DNA from: Rhizobium leguminosarum bv. trifolii WSM1325
GTDB taxonomy: Bacteria; Pseudomonadota; Alphaproteobacteria; Rhizobiales; Rhizobiaceae
Reading direction: 5' to 3'
DNA: 64,000 bases
Assembly (NCBI GenBank): GCA_000023185.1
Contig: CP001622.1
Span: forward strand, 3,715,501 to 3,779,500
The number at the start of each line of letters is the position of its first letter. Within the stretch, counting starts at the first letter, position 1. This document shows, one piece after another, positions 35,796-44,346 of the stretch. The notes below the pieces were generated by a model. It saw nothing but the letters and a program-made list of their open reading frames with translations. It had not been told where the DNA came from and did no database searches. Made by a program: the position numbers and the translations under genes.

Positions 35796-36033
35796 CTGGA
35801 AATCCTATCTCTCAGGTTGAGCCGTTTGCGCCGGATTTAGCCAAGCCTGAAGGCAAAGTACAGGCTGGCCGGAAGAAAAACTGCAACGTTGCAGGAGGAA
35901 AAACAGAACAGCTGCAGCGCCGCTCCCTCGCCGCGCTGCCGCCCTCATAACGGCAATGTCAGCAGTCGTGATTTGGCCGTTGAGACCGCGATCCTTACAC
36001 GGGAAATGGCATCACAAATATGAAAGGGATCCA

Positions 36034-36438
36034 ATGCTCTCTTCGGTCCATTCGCTGCAGCCTCATCTGCTGAGCCTGTTGCGCATTGTCTCGTCACTTG
36101 TACTTTTCAGCTATGGAACACAGAAGATCCTGCATTTTCCGGCTGCGGCAAGCGTGCCGCCCGCAGGCTCGCTGCCCTGGATTGCCGGCCTGCTCGAACT
36201 CACCTTCGGGTTCCTGGTGCTTGTCGGATTCCAGACCCGTATCGCCGCCTTCGTGCTCTCCGGCCTGATGGCCGTCGCCTATTTCATCGCACATGCATCG
36301 AAGGGCATCTACCCCGCCCAGAACGGCGGCGTCGCGGCGATCCTGTTCTGCTTCGTGTTTCTTTATCTGGTGGCGGCAGGTGCCGGACCGTTGAGCGTCG
36401 ACAACCTGCTGAAGCGTGGCCGCACTGCTGCGGTCTGA
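36034..36438 (+). CDS. DoxX-family membrane protein
   Basis: 134 residues with four hydrophobic helices, as in DoxX/DUF417-type quinol-linked or stress proteins. Typical elements are LRIVSSLVLFSYGTQKILHF at the start and LLELTFGFLVLVGFQTRIAA in the middle. I chose ATG 36034 with AAAGGG upstream; the frame is open from 35956. Role unknown. A terminator interrupted by a repeat follows. Confidence 0.82.
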   Translation: MLSSVHSLQPHLLSLLRIVSSLVLFSYGTQKILHFPAAASVPPAGSLPWIAGLLELTFGFLVLVGFQTRIAAFVLSGLMAVAYFIAHASKGIYPAQNGGVAAILFCFVFLYLVAAGAGPLSVDNLLKRGRTAAV

Positions 36439-36450
36439 TCAAAATAAAAC

Positions 36451-36589
36451 AAAACGCCGAGGCGACTCTACAGCGCCGCGCGTCTTTTCAGACGCGCAAA
36501 GGCGCTGTAGCGCTTAGAATTACTGCATAATTTTGTCCTTAAATCGATTCCGATTTAAGGAATTATGCAGTAGATCGCCTCGGCGTTTT
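36451..36589 (+). terminator. Terminator stem interrupted by a repeat
   Basis: The 15-bp arms AAAACGCCGAGGCGA (36451-36465) and TCGCCTCGGCGTTTT (36575-36589) pair perfectly and end in a T-tract, as a rho-independent terminator after the doxX-like gene should. But 109 bases separate them, and these hold a RIME-like element. The stem could still form, since the insert itself is two hairpins. Confidence 0.6.
36467..36574. repeat. RIME-like element, family A, inside terminator loop
   Basis: Two tandem palindromes. One is CTACAGCGCC...GGCGCTGTAG (36468-36510), and the other TACTGCATAATT...AATTATGCAGTA (36521-36572) with a CTTAAATCG/CGATTTAAG core. The outer ends read TCTAC and GTAGA. Same components as the copy at 52320-52426, in reverse order. 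Confidence 0.85.
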
Positions 36590-36615
36590 TCATGGGGCAA
36601 CCGAGATCGTTAAAT

Positions 36616-37803
36616 TCAGACTTTGATCCAGGCGCCGTTCCTCTTCGAAGACGCGACGCAGGCTTCCACGAAGGCCACACCCTTCACGCCGTCATCGACT
36701 GTGGGATAGACCACCGCCTTGTCGACGGCCTTGCCCTTCTTGCGGGCGTTTATCGCATGCGCGGCTTCCGTATAGATCGTTGCAAAGGCTTCGAGATAAC
36801 CTTCCGGATGCCCTGATGGCACGCGCGTGACACGGCCGGCAGCCGCGCCTGAACCGGCGCCGCCGCGGGTGATCAGCCGCTTCGGCTCGCCGAAAGGCGT
36901 GTACCACAAGTAGTTCGGGTCCTTCTGGGTCCATTCCAGCCCGCCCTTGGTGCCGTAGACACGCACCATCAGGCCGTTTTCATGGCCGGGCGCAACCTGG
37001 CTGCACCAGAGCATGCCCTTGGCCGGCTTCTCCGAACCCTTCGCCTTGAAGCGCAGCATGACATGCGCATTATCGTCCAGCCGGCGGCCGGGAACGAAGC
37101 TATCGAGATCGGCGGCGAGGCTGTCGAGCTCCAGGCCAGTGATGAAGGCGGCGAGATTATAGGCATGGGTGCCGATATCGCCGGTCGAGCCGCCGACGCC
37201 GGACTGCGCCGGATCGGTGCGCCAGGCAGCCTGTTTCTGGCCGGTTTGCTCGACCGCTTCCGTCAGCCAGTCTTGCGGATATTCGGCCTGGACGACGCGG
37301 ATGTCGCCGAGTTCACCATTCGCGATCATCTCCCGCGCCTGGCGGACCATCGGATAGCCGGTGTAATTATGCGTCAGCACGAAGAGTGCCCCACTCTCGT
37401 CGGCGATCTTCTTCAGCTTCTTCGCATCGGCAAGGTTGGATGTCAGCGGCTTGTCGCAGATGACATGAATGCCGCGCTTCAGGAATTCCTTGGCTGCATC
37501 GTAGTGAACATGGTTCGGCGTGACGATCGCCACCGCCTCGATGCCATTCTTCAGCTTCGCCTCGCGGATCGCCATCTCGCGATAGCTGGAATAGGTCCGC
37601 GACGGATCGAGGCCGAGGTCGCGGCCGGATGCGATCGCCTTTTCGGGCGAAGCCGACAGCGCGCCGGCGATGAGATCGTACTGATCGTCGATGCGGGCCG
37701 CGATACGGTGCACCGCGCCGATGAACGCGCCCGCGCCGCCGCCCACCATGCCGAGCCGGATGCGCGGCTCGCGTGTCTGTTCGGATGATGCTTCGATTGC
37801 CAT
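36616..37803 (-). CDS. Gfo/Idh/MocA family oxidoreductase
   Basis: 395 residues. The Rossmann motif is RLGMVGGGAGAFIGAVHRIA, and the sugar-dehydrogenase motif CDKPLTSNLADAKKL contains the conserved Lys of EKP-type loops. The second domain has GDIGTHAYNLAAFITGLELD with the catalytic-region histidine. NAD(P)-dependent oxidation or reduction of a sugar or cyclitol is expected. Start ATG 37803 has GAGGAGG upstream. The TIM-barrel isomerase gene lies upstream across a 223-nt gap filled by a repeat, and the ABC transporter is further upstream. Confidence 0.9.
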   Translation of the reverse strand: MAIEASSEQTREPRIRLGMVGGGAGAFIGAVHRIAARIDDQYDLIAGALSASPEKAIASGRDLGLDPSRTYSSYREMAIREAKLKNGIEAVAIVTPNHVHYDAAKEFLKRGIHVICDKPLTSNLADAKKLKKIADESGALFVLTHNYTGYPMVRQAREMIANGELGDIRVVQAEYPQDWLTEAVEQTGQKQAAWRTDPAQSGVGGSTGDIGTHAYNLAAFITGLELDSLAADLDSFVPGRRLDDNAHVMLRFKAKGSEKPAKGMLWCSQVAPGHENGLMVRVYGTKGGLEWTQKDPNYLWYTPFGEPKRLITRGGAGSGAAAGRVTRVPSGHPEGYLEAFATIYTEAAHAINARKKGKAVDKAVVYPTVDDGVKGVAFVEACVASSKRNGAWIKV

Positions 37804-37828
37804 TGATTCCTCCTCAATTTTTCTTCCC

Positions 37829-38018
37829 TTCTCCCCTGGGGGGTTCAAAGGACGGGTTGAGCCCCGTGGCTCAACCCCGGTCGGTGGCCCGAAGGGTCGG
37901 ATGAGGGGGCTTCGCGGTAGATATGCCTTTCGCTTGTCGCTCAAGGCATTCGTCGCTATCGCTCCTCATCCCCCTCATCTGCCCTGACGGGCATCTTCTC
38001 CCCGCTGGGGAGAAGGGA
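37829..38018. repeat. Palindromic intergenic repeat, family C
   Basis: Starts CTTCTCCCCTGGGGGG, continues through AAGGACGGGTTGAG and the stem GACGGGTTGAGCC/GGCTCAACCC, then GGATGAGGGGGC. The same unit with a few changes is at 45778-45857. It ends with inverted CATCTTCTCCCC...GGGGAGAAG. It fills the gap between the isomerase and dehydrogenase genes and could form transcript hairpins. Confidence 0.7.
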
Positions 38019-38026
38019 ATAGAAAC

Positions 38027-39079
38027 CTAGAGCCCCAGCATCCGCCGGTTCGCCGCCTGGTCCGTGCCGCTGCCGGCGAAATCGTCGAAGGCTTTCTCGG
38101 TCACGCGGATGATATGGGCGGCAACGAATTCGGCGCCTTCGCGGGCGCCGTCCTCCGGATGCTTCAGCGCGCATTCCCATTCGACCACGGCCCAGCCATC
38201 GAAATTATTCGCCGTCATCTTCGAGAACACCGCGCCGAAATCGACCTGGCCGTCGCCAAGCGAACGGAACCGGCCGGCGCGTTCGACCCAGCCCTGATAG
38301 CCACCGTAGACGCCCTGGCGCCCGGTCGGATTGAACTCAGCATCCTTGACGTGGAACATCTTGATGCGGTCTTTGTAGATGTCGATGTTGTCGAGATAAT
38401 CGAGGCACTGCAGGACGTAGTGCGAGGGATCGTAGAGCATGTTGGCGCGCGGATGGTTCTTCACCCGCTCCAGGAACATCTCGAAGGTGATGCCGTCATG
38501 CAGGTCCTCGCCCGGATGGATCTCGTAGCAGACGTCGATACCGTTCTCGTCCGCATGGTTGAGGATCGGCGTCCAGCGGCGGGCGAGTTCGTCGAAGGCA
38601 GTCTCGACCAGACCGGCAGGACGCTGCGGCCAGGGATAGATGAAGGGCCAGGCAAGCGCGCCGGAAAAGGTCGCATGCGCCTTGAGACCGAGGTTTTTGG
38701 ATGCCGTCAGTGCCATCTTGACCTGCTCGACCGCCCATTCCTGACGCGCCTTCGGATTGCCGCGCACCTCCGGTGCAGCAAACCCGTCGAAGGCTTCGTC
38801 ATAGGCCGGGTGAACGGCGACGAGCTGTCCTTGCAGATGAGTGGAGAGTTCGGTGATCTCGATGCCGTTTTCACGCGCCTTGCCGGCGAATTCGTCGCAA
38901 TAATCCTTGGACGTGGCAGCCTTCTTCAGATCGATCAGCTGGCTGGCCCAGGTCGGCACCTGGACGCCCTTGTAACCGATGTCGGCCGCCCATTTGGTGA
39001 TCGCGTCCCACGAGTTGAAAGGAGCAGTATCGCCCGCGAACTGGCCAAGGAAAAGGCCGGGGCCCTTGATCGTCTTCAT
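38027..39079 (-). CDS. Sugar phosphate isomerase/epimerase-like TIM-barrel protein
   Basis: 350 residues of the xylose-isomerase-like TIM barrel superfamily (AP endonuclease 2 family). Probable metal ligands are visible in order: Glu in VCYEIHPGE, Asp in MLYDPSHY, His in KMFHVKDAEF and Glu in AVVEWECAL. GGGAGG lies upstream of ATG 39079. It is followed by the Gfo/Idh/MocA dehydrogenase and lies downstream of an ABC sugar transporter, and such pairs commonly degrade inositol-like or 3-keto sugars. The real substrate is not determined. Confidence 0.85.
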   Translation of the reverse strand: MKTIKGPGLFLGQFAGDTAPFNSWDAITKWAADIGYKGVQVPTWASQLIDLKKAATSKDYCDEFAGKARENGIEITELSTHLQGQLVAVHPAYDEAFDGFAAPEVRGNPKARQEWAVEQVKMALTASKNLGLKAHATFSGALAWPFIYPWPQRPAGLVETAFDELARRWTPILNHADENGIDVCYEIHPGEDLHDGITFEMFLERVKNHPRANMLYDPSHYVLQCLDYLDNIDIYKDRIKMFHVKDAEFNPTGRQGVYGGYQGWVERAGRFRSLGDGQVDFGAVFSKMTANNFDGWAVVEWECALKHPEDGAREGAEFVAAHIIRVTEKAFDDFAGSGTDQAANRRMLGL

Positions 39080-39286
39080 GTCAGATTCCTCCCTGAATAT
39101 CGGCCGTAAACGTTTCTGAAGTGTTGTAGCACGCAATTTGGCGGGAGCAAGGCGCCTCCTCGCCCTTGGCTCGTGATTTGGCGCGAAGCCAGATGCGATA
39201 TGGCGGCGAGCTAATCATGATGGGCTTTGGCGGGCAAGAGGTACGTGCAGCATTTTCGGCCACCCGCTCTATTGGAAGCATAAAAA

Positions 39287-39314
39287 ATGCGCCCATCCTT
39301 ACGAATGGGCGCAT
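39287..39314 (-). terminator. Rho-independent terminator after sugar-binding protein
   Basis: Ten-bp stem ATGCGCCCAT/ATGGGCGCAT with an 8-nt loop. On the minus strand it is followed by TTTTTTA. It lies 16 nt after the binding-protein stop and separates the transporter from the isomerase and dehydrogenase genes. Confidence 0.85.
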
Positions 39315-39330
39315 GTCTCCAGTCGATGGA

Positions 39331-40278
39331 TCAGAACGGAGAATCCGGGAAGTAGAAGTCCTTGGCATTGTCCTTGGTGACGAGCGTCGCGTCGAGGATG
39401 TAGCTGCCGTGAACCGGAACCTGATCATAAAGTGCCGCCGCCGTCAGTTCCATCGCTGTGCCGACCATTGCCGGCGGATAGAGGACGTCGACCGGGATCA
39501 GCTTATCGCCGTCCATGACCTTCTTGACCATGTCCTTGGAGCCGGCGCCGGCGACGACATACTTGATGTCGGTGCGCTTGGCCTGCTCGATCGCCTGCAG
39601 AACGCCGACGGCCATGTCGTCGTCCTGGCACCATACGACGTCGATCTTCTGATACTTGGTCAGGTAGTCCTGCATGACCTTGAAGGCATCGTCGCGGTTC
39701 CAGTTGCCGTACTGGCGGTCGAGAACCTTGACGTTCGAGCCGGCAATGCCCTTGTCGAAGCCGTCCTGGCGCTGCTGGTCGATCGGGATCGGCAGACCGC
39801 GGATGATGACCACTTCGGCGTCCGGAGTGGTGTCCTTGATGTACTTGCCGGCGACTTCGCCGAGAGCCGGGTTGTTGCCGGCGACATAGAGATCGCGCAC
39901 GGAATTGTCGTTGTTGCTCGGCGCACGGTCGACGAGGGCGACGAACTTGCCCTTGCCCTTGACTTCCTTGATGGCGTTGACGAGCGGATCCGGATCCGAC
40001 GGCAGGATGACGAGGGCGTCGATGCCCTGCGTATCGAGATCCTGCACGGCATTGGCCTGGCTTGCGGCGTCCGGCGAGGTCTTGACGATGACGTTGAGAC
40101 CGGGATGTTCGGCCATCAGCAGCTTGGCGACGCGTTCGGCATGGAACACCACGCCCGATGTCCAACCGTGGTCGGCGGCCGGAATGGACACGCCGATCGT
40201 GAATTTCTTGTCCTGGGCGTGAGCGGCGCCGGCGAACGTCACCGCCGCAACCGTCAGGCCCAACATCAATTTACGCAT
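39331..40278 (-). CDS. Sugar ABC transporter substrate-binding protein (ribose/inositol type)
   Basis: 315 residues with a Sec signal peptide (MRKLMLGLTVAAVTFAGAAHA). The mature part, KFTIGVSIPAADHGWTSGVV, then SDPDPLVNAIKEVKGKGKFV and VALVDRAP, is the RbsB/periplasmic binding protein family I type. It delivers a sugar to the permease and ATPase genes upstream on the same strand. Start ATG 40278 follows GGGAGGAAATAGC. The sugar is unknown; xylose, ribose or inositol are all plausible. Confidence 0.9.
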   Translation of the reverse strand: MRKLMLGLTVAAVTFAGAAHAQDKKFTIGVSIPAADHGWTSGVVFHAERVAKLLMAEHPGLNVIVKTSPDAASQANAVQDLDTQGIDALVILPSDPDPLVNAIKEVKGKGKFVALVDRAPSNNDNSVRDLYVAGNNPALGEVAGKYIKDTTPDAEVVIIRGLPIPIDQQRQDGFDKGIAGSNVKVLDRQYGNWNRDDAFKVMQDYLTKYQKIDVVWCQDDDMAVGVLQAIEQAKRTDIKYVVAGAGSKDMVKKVMDGDKLIPVDVLYPPAMVGTAMELTAAALYDQVPVHGSYILDATLVTKDNAKDFYFPDSPF

Positions 40279-40346
40279 GCTATTTCCTCCCAATAATTTC
40301 AGGGACTTTTCCATACGGGACCGGACGCCCTGTAAGCCCGATCAAG

Positions 40347-41351
40347 TCATGATTTGCGCACCAGCGAGCGCTGGACGAACATGGCGATGATGATGATCGC
40401 ACCCTGGATGGCGCCGATCAGATACTCGCTGATGAAATTCGAAAGCAGCATGATGTTGCCGACCAGTTCGAGAATGAAGGCGCCGCAGATCGTGCCCCAG
40501 ACCCTGCCCGCGCCGCCTTTGAGGGCCGTGCCGCCGACGACGACGGCCGTGATCGCCTGCAACTCCCATAGGATGCCCGTCGTCGCCGACGTCGAGCCGA
40601 GACGGGGAACATAGAGCAGCACGGCAATGGCGACGCACAATCCCTGGATGACGAAGGCGATCGTCCGCACACGGTTGACCGCGATACCGGAATAGCGGGC
40701 GACATCGCTGTTTGATCCAACCGCAACAACGTGGCGCCCGTAGCGGGTGCGATAGAGGATGAAGGCCGCAACCGCCGTCACTGCCAGGATCACCACGATC
40801 GGCACGGGTATGCCGGCGACATTGCCGAAATAAGCAGGGCGATAGAGCGTCTGGATATCGGCTGAGCGAAGCGTGATCGCACCGCCCTGCGACAGCCAGG
40901 TCGTCAGGCCGCGATAGATGCCCATCGTGCCGAGCGTCGCAATGAAGGGCTCGATCCTGCCGACCGTCGTGATCAGGCCGTTCGCCAGGCCGCAAAGCGC
41001 GCCGGCGACGATCGTGAAGACGGCGGCGACCGTCAGCATCAAAGCCGGGTTTTCGATGGCGCCCGAATTCATCAGCAGGATCATCAGGCTGGCGACGAAG
41101 GCCACCATCGAGCCGACAGACAAGTCGAGATCGCCTGCTGATATCACGAAGGTCGCACCGACCGCGATGATGGCGATGAAAGCGCTGCGCGTCGCGACAT
41201 TGGCAAGGTTGGTGATGCCGATGAAATTGGGATTGACCAAGGCTCCGACGATCAGCAGCAGCGCCAGGGCGACGAAGGGAGCGACCGCACGCAGGTCGAC
41301 ATCCCGCCAGGATCGGCGCCGGATTTCCCTGGTCTCCTCGTTGACACTCAT
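40347..41351 (-). CDS. Sugar ABC transporter permease (RbsC type)
   Basis: 334 residues with about nine hydrophobic helices. Landmarks of the RbsC/AraH family are FVISAGDLDLSVGSMVAFVA near residue 70, PFIATLGTMGIYRGLTTWLS and AVVVGGTALKGGAGRVWGTI near 275. Start at ATG 41351 has GGGAGG 12 bases upstream; a TTG four codons before it is too close to that site. It sits between the ATPase and binding-protein genes of the same transporter. Confidence 0.92.
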   Translation of the reverse strand: MSVNEETREIRRRSWRDVDLRAVAPFVALALLLIVGALVNPNFIGITNLANVATRSAFIAIIAVGATFVISAGDLDLSVGSMVAFVASLMILLMNSGAIENPALMLTVAAVFTIVAGALCGLANGLITTVGRIEPFIATLGTMGIYRGLTTWLSQGGAITLRSADIQTLYRPAYFGNVAGIPVPIVVILAVTAVAAFILYRTRYGRHVVAVGSNSDVARYSGIAVNRVRTIAFVIQGLCVAIAVLLYVPRLGSTSATTGILWELQAITAVVVGGTALKGGAGRVWGTICGAFILELVGNIMLLSNFISEYLIGAIQGAIIIIAMFVQRSLVRKS

Positions 41352-41429
41352 TTCCAAAATCAACCTCCCGTCCCATATTTTCTGGGCATTTTATCTGTCG
41401 TCCTGATCGGCAAAGCCCTGCTTCAGCCT

Positions 41430-42956
41430 TCAGGCGGCCGCCTTCCTCTTGAGCCCGGCGGCGTAACGCATGATCTCCTGCTCGGAAATCTCGTCTCCCT
41501 CGAGCACGCCGACGATACGCCCTTCGCGCATCACCGCCACTCTGGTGCAGAGGCCGATGACCTCCGGCATCTCCGAGGACACGACGATGATCGACCGGCC
41601 GTCCCGGGCGAGGGCCGAGATGAAATGATAGATCTGCTGCTTGGTGCCGACATCGATGCCGCGCGTCGGCTCGTCGATGATGATGATCTGAGGTTCGGTC
41701 TCCATGACCTTGGCGAGCAGCAGCTTCTGCTGGTTCCCCCCCGACATCCGGCCGGCGACGATATTGCCGTCACGAACCCTGATATCGAAGCGGCGCTTGG
41801 CCTTTGCCATCGCGGCCGCCTCGCTGCCCGGGCTGAGATAGCCGTGACGAGCGTGCCTTCCGAGCGATTGCAGTGTCAGATTGGTCACCATGCCGGAGCG
41901 CAGCAGCAGGCCTTTCGACTTGCGGTCCTTGGTCATGTAGGCGAGCCCGCAGCGATTGGCGGCATGGACGTCGCCGGAGGGAACAGTTTCCCCCTTGATG
42001 ACCACCTCGCCCTCGAGACGGGTCCGCAACCCGGCGATCGCTTCCATCAGTTCGGTGCGGCCGGAGCCGATCATGCCGGAAAACCCGATGATCTCGCCCT
42101 TGCGCACCTCGAAGCTCGCATCCTTCACATAACCCGTTGATACCGAAGCGACCCTGAGGACGACCTCCTCGTCGACATCAGGCTCGACCTTGGCGGGATA
42201 GAGGCTGGAGAGTTCGCGGCCTACCATCAGCTGAGCGATCGATTCCCCGTCCAGAACCGACGTCGGCGAAGTCTTGATCCACTGGCCGTCGCGCAGCACC
42301 GTGACACGATCGGTCAACTCCATCACCTCGTCGAGCTTGTGGGACACGAAGACGAAGCTGGTCCCCTGGTCGCGAAGCTTGCGAACCTGTTTGAACAGCA
42401 TATTGGTCTCTTCCCGCGACAGCACCGCGGTCGGCTCGTCCATGAACACCACCCGCGCATCGCGGCTGATCGCCTTGGCGATTTCGACCATCTGCTTGTC
42501 GGCGATGGAAAGCGTGCTGATCAGCGCATTCTCATCGACATGCGAACCGAGCACGTCGAGAACCTTGCGTGTCTCCGACCGCATATATTTACGGTCGAGC
42601 ATGCCGAAATGCGTGACTTCGCGCCCGAGGAAGAGGCTCTCCGTCACGGTCAGATGTTCTGCGAGGTTGAATTCCTGGTGAATGATGACGATGCCGAGCG
42701 CCTCGGCGTCGCCGTTGGGCGGCAGGACGACGGGCTTGCCATCAAGCAGGATTTCGCCGGAACTGGGCTGCTCGAAACCCGACAATACCTTGACAAGCGT
42801 GGATTTGCCGGCGCCGTTTTCACCCATCAGCGCATGGATTTCGCCGGCGCGGAGATCGAAGTTCACGCTGAAAAGGACCTGCACTCCACTGAAGGATTTG
42901 CATATGCGCCTGGCGGACAGCACCACGGGTGCGGTGTCGGCGGTCTCCACGGTCAT
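41430..42956 (-). CDS. Sugar ABC transporter ATP-binding protein (RbsA/MglA type)
   Basis: 508 residues with two tandem ABC domains, typical for carbohydrate CUT2 ATPases. Domain 1 has Walker A GENGAGKST, signature LSIADKQMVEIAKA and Walker B VVFMDEPTAV. Domain 2 has a degenerate Walker A (MIGSGRTEL), a signature SGGNQQKLLLAK and IIIDEPTRGID, the usual asymmetry. Start ATG 42956 follows GGGGAGG; the frame is open to 43148 but crosses the operator region. First gene of the transporter operon, under the operators at 42999-43034. Confidence 0.94.
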   Translation of the reverse strand: MTVETADTAPVVLSARRICKSFSGVQVLFSVNFDLRAGEIHALMGENGAGKSTLVKVLSGFEQPSSGEILLDGKPVVLPPNGDAEALGIVIIHQEFNLAEHLTVTESLFLGREVTHFGMLDRKYMRSETRKVLDVLGSHVDENALISTLSIADKQMVEIAKAISRDARVVFMDEPTAVLSREETNMLFKQVRKLRDQGTSFVFVSHKLDEVMELTDRVTVLRDGQWIKTSPTSVLDGESIAQLMVGRELSSLYPAKVEPDVDEEVVLRVASVSTGYVKDASFEVRKGEIIGFSGMIGSGRTELMEAIAGLRTRLEGEVVIKGETVPSGDVHAANRCGLAYMTKDRKSKGLLLRSGMVTNLTLQSLGRHARHGYLSPGSEAAAMAKAKRRFDIRVRDGNIVAGRMSGGNQQKLLLAKVMETEPQIIIIDEPTRGIDVGTKQQIYHFISALARDGRSIIVVSSEMPEVIGLCTRVAVMREGRIVGVLEGDEISEQEIMRYAAGLKRKAAA

Positions 42957-42998
42957 CTGGTCCTCCCCAAAGCGGCTCTCCGTCCACTCAGAAGCCTT

Positions 42999-43034
42999 AT
43001 GTAAACCTTTACATACATCGTGTAAAGGTTTACA
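42999..43034. promoter_or_regulatory. Paired LacI-type operators
   Basis: Two palindromes, ATGTAAACCTTTACAT (42999-43014) and TGTAAAGGTTTACA (43021-43034), share the TGTAAA...TTTACA core. Their centres are 21 bp apart, two helical turns, so both face the same side. A possible half-site (TTTACAC) follows. They lie in the shared region between the transporter operon and the divergent LacI-type gene and are probably bound by that regulator. Confidence 0.75.
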
Positions 43035-43126
43035 TCGTTGATTTACACAGATCAGTTGAAGCCTGCCTTTGACCTCTCGACAAGTCTGTGTAGTGTCGCG
43101 GCGAAGACAGCCCAAGGCAGAGCTCA

Positions 43127-44158
43127 GTGTCGAATTCCACGCCCGCAACCATCGAAGACGTCGCCCGGATCGCCGAGGTCTCTATCGCGACGGTTTCCCG
43201 GGCAATCCACATGCCGGAGAAGGTCGCCAACTCCACCCGCCTCAAGGTCAACCAGGCGATCGCCATCACCGGCTATACCACCAATGCCATGGCGCGCAGC
43301 CTGAGGCTCGGCCGCTCCAATATGATCCTTGTCGTGGCGCCCGATATTGGCGATCCCAATTTCTCCAATATTCTCGTCGGGCTGGAGAACGAAGCGCGCG
43401 CGCACGGCTACGGCATCCTGATTGGCCACACCCAGAACGATGCCCAGCGCGGCCTGGAATATCTGAAATTCTTCAATTCCAACCAGGCGGCTGGATTGAT
43501 CCTCTTCACCGGCATCCTGCCCTTCGGGCATCAGACGATGACCGCGCGGCTGCCGCCGAGCGTCGGCGTTTTCGAGCCCGTCTTCAACGGCGGCATTCCC
43601 TATGTCGGCGTCGACGATACCGAAGGCGCTCGGAAAGCGGTGGACCTGCTGCTGGCTGAAGGGCATCGCAAGATCGCCTTCATCGGCGATTCACGCACCC
43701 GGCTTGCCTATACGAGACGCCGCATGGGTTACGATGCCGGTCTCGATGCCGCAGGCATCCCGCCCGACACCAGGATCGTGCTGGAAGGTGACGGCACGAT
43801 CGAAAGCGGGCGGCATGCGGTCGAACAGCTTTTCATGCGCGACACGCTTCCAACCGCCTTCATGTGCGTCAACGACCAGACGGCGATCGGCGTCATGGTC
43901 GGGCTCGGCGCACGAGGTTATGATATTCCGCGGGATTTCTCGGTGACCGGTTTCGACGACGTGCCGCAGGCCGTCTTCATATCCCCACCGCTGACCACGA
44001 TCCGCCAGCCGAGAACGGCGATCGGCAAGCAGGCGATGGCGCTGCTGCTGGAACTTCTGTCCGATGGCCGGCCAACCGAAACGGAAATCCTGCTGCGGCC
44101 GGATCTGGTGGTTCGAAACTCCGTCTCGGCGCCGTCGCGCAGCTGGTCGAAACGTTGA
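43127..44158 (+). CDS. LacI-family regulator of the adjacent sugar transporter
   Basis: 343 residues. HTH: TIEDVARIAEVSIATVSRAI; hinge: NAMARSLRLGRSNMILVV; then a sugar-binding sensor domain with DDTEGARKAVDLLLAEGHRK. Start appears to be GTG 43127 (MSNSTPATIEDV), which puts the HTH at the N-terminus. It is divergent from the ABC transporter, with paired operators between. Likely represses transporter genes until a sugar or sugar phosphate binds. Confidence 0.9.
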   Translation: MSNSTPATIEDVARIAEVSIATVSRAIHMPEKVANSTRLKVNQAIAITGYTTNAMARSLRLGRSNMILVVAPDIGDPNFSNILVGLENEARAHGYGILIGHTQNDAQRGLEYLKFFNSNQAAGLILFTGILPFGHQTMTARLPPSVGVFEPVFNGGIPYVGVDDTEGARKAVDLLLAEGHRKIAFIGDSRTRLAYTRRRMGYDAGLDAAGIPPDTRIVLEGDGTIESGRHAVEQLFMRDTLPTAFMCVNDQTAIGVMVGLGARGYDIPRDFSVTGFDDVPQAVFISPPLTTIRQPRTAIGKQAMALLLELLSDGRPTETEILLRPDLVVRNSVSAPSRSWSKR

Positions 44159-44186
44159 ACCCGTATCACTGAGCGCTTAAGGCGCA

Positions 44187-44302
44187 TTTAGATCAGGATG
44201 ATTTTAAGCCCGATCGGCCTAAAATCTGAATCCTGATCTAAATCAAAGAAGTAGAGCATGATGTCGTCCGAAAACCGCGCACACTTTTCGGCATCATGCT
44301 CT
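44187..44302. repeat. RIME-like palindromes, family B (full copy)
   Basis: Left palindrome TTTAGATCAGGAT...TCCTGATCTAAA (44187-44242) and right palindrome AGAGCATGATG...CATCATGCTCT (44253-44302), the latter with a TCCGAAAACCGCGCACACTT core. The same right half is at 53268-53317 in inverse orientation. It sits between the converging LacI and xylA genes. Confidence 0.8.
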
Positions 44303-44313
44303 AGCCGGCAAAT

Positions 44314-44340
44314 GCGCCGGCGACCAATGGCCGCCGGCGC
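44314..44340 (-). terminator. GC-rich hairpin after xylA
   Basis: Nine-bp stem GCGCCGGCG/CGCCGGCGC with a 9-nt loop, six bases after the xylA stop. On the minus strand it is followed by CATTTGCC, so the T-tract is weak. Probably a terminator for xylBA. Confidence 0.5.
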
Positions 44341-44346
44341 GCTTTA

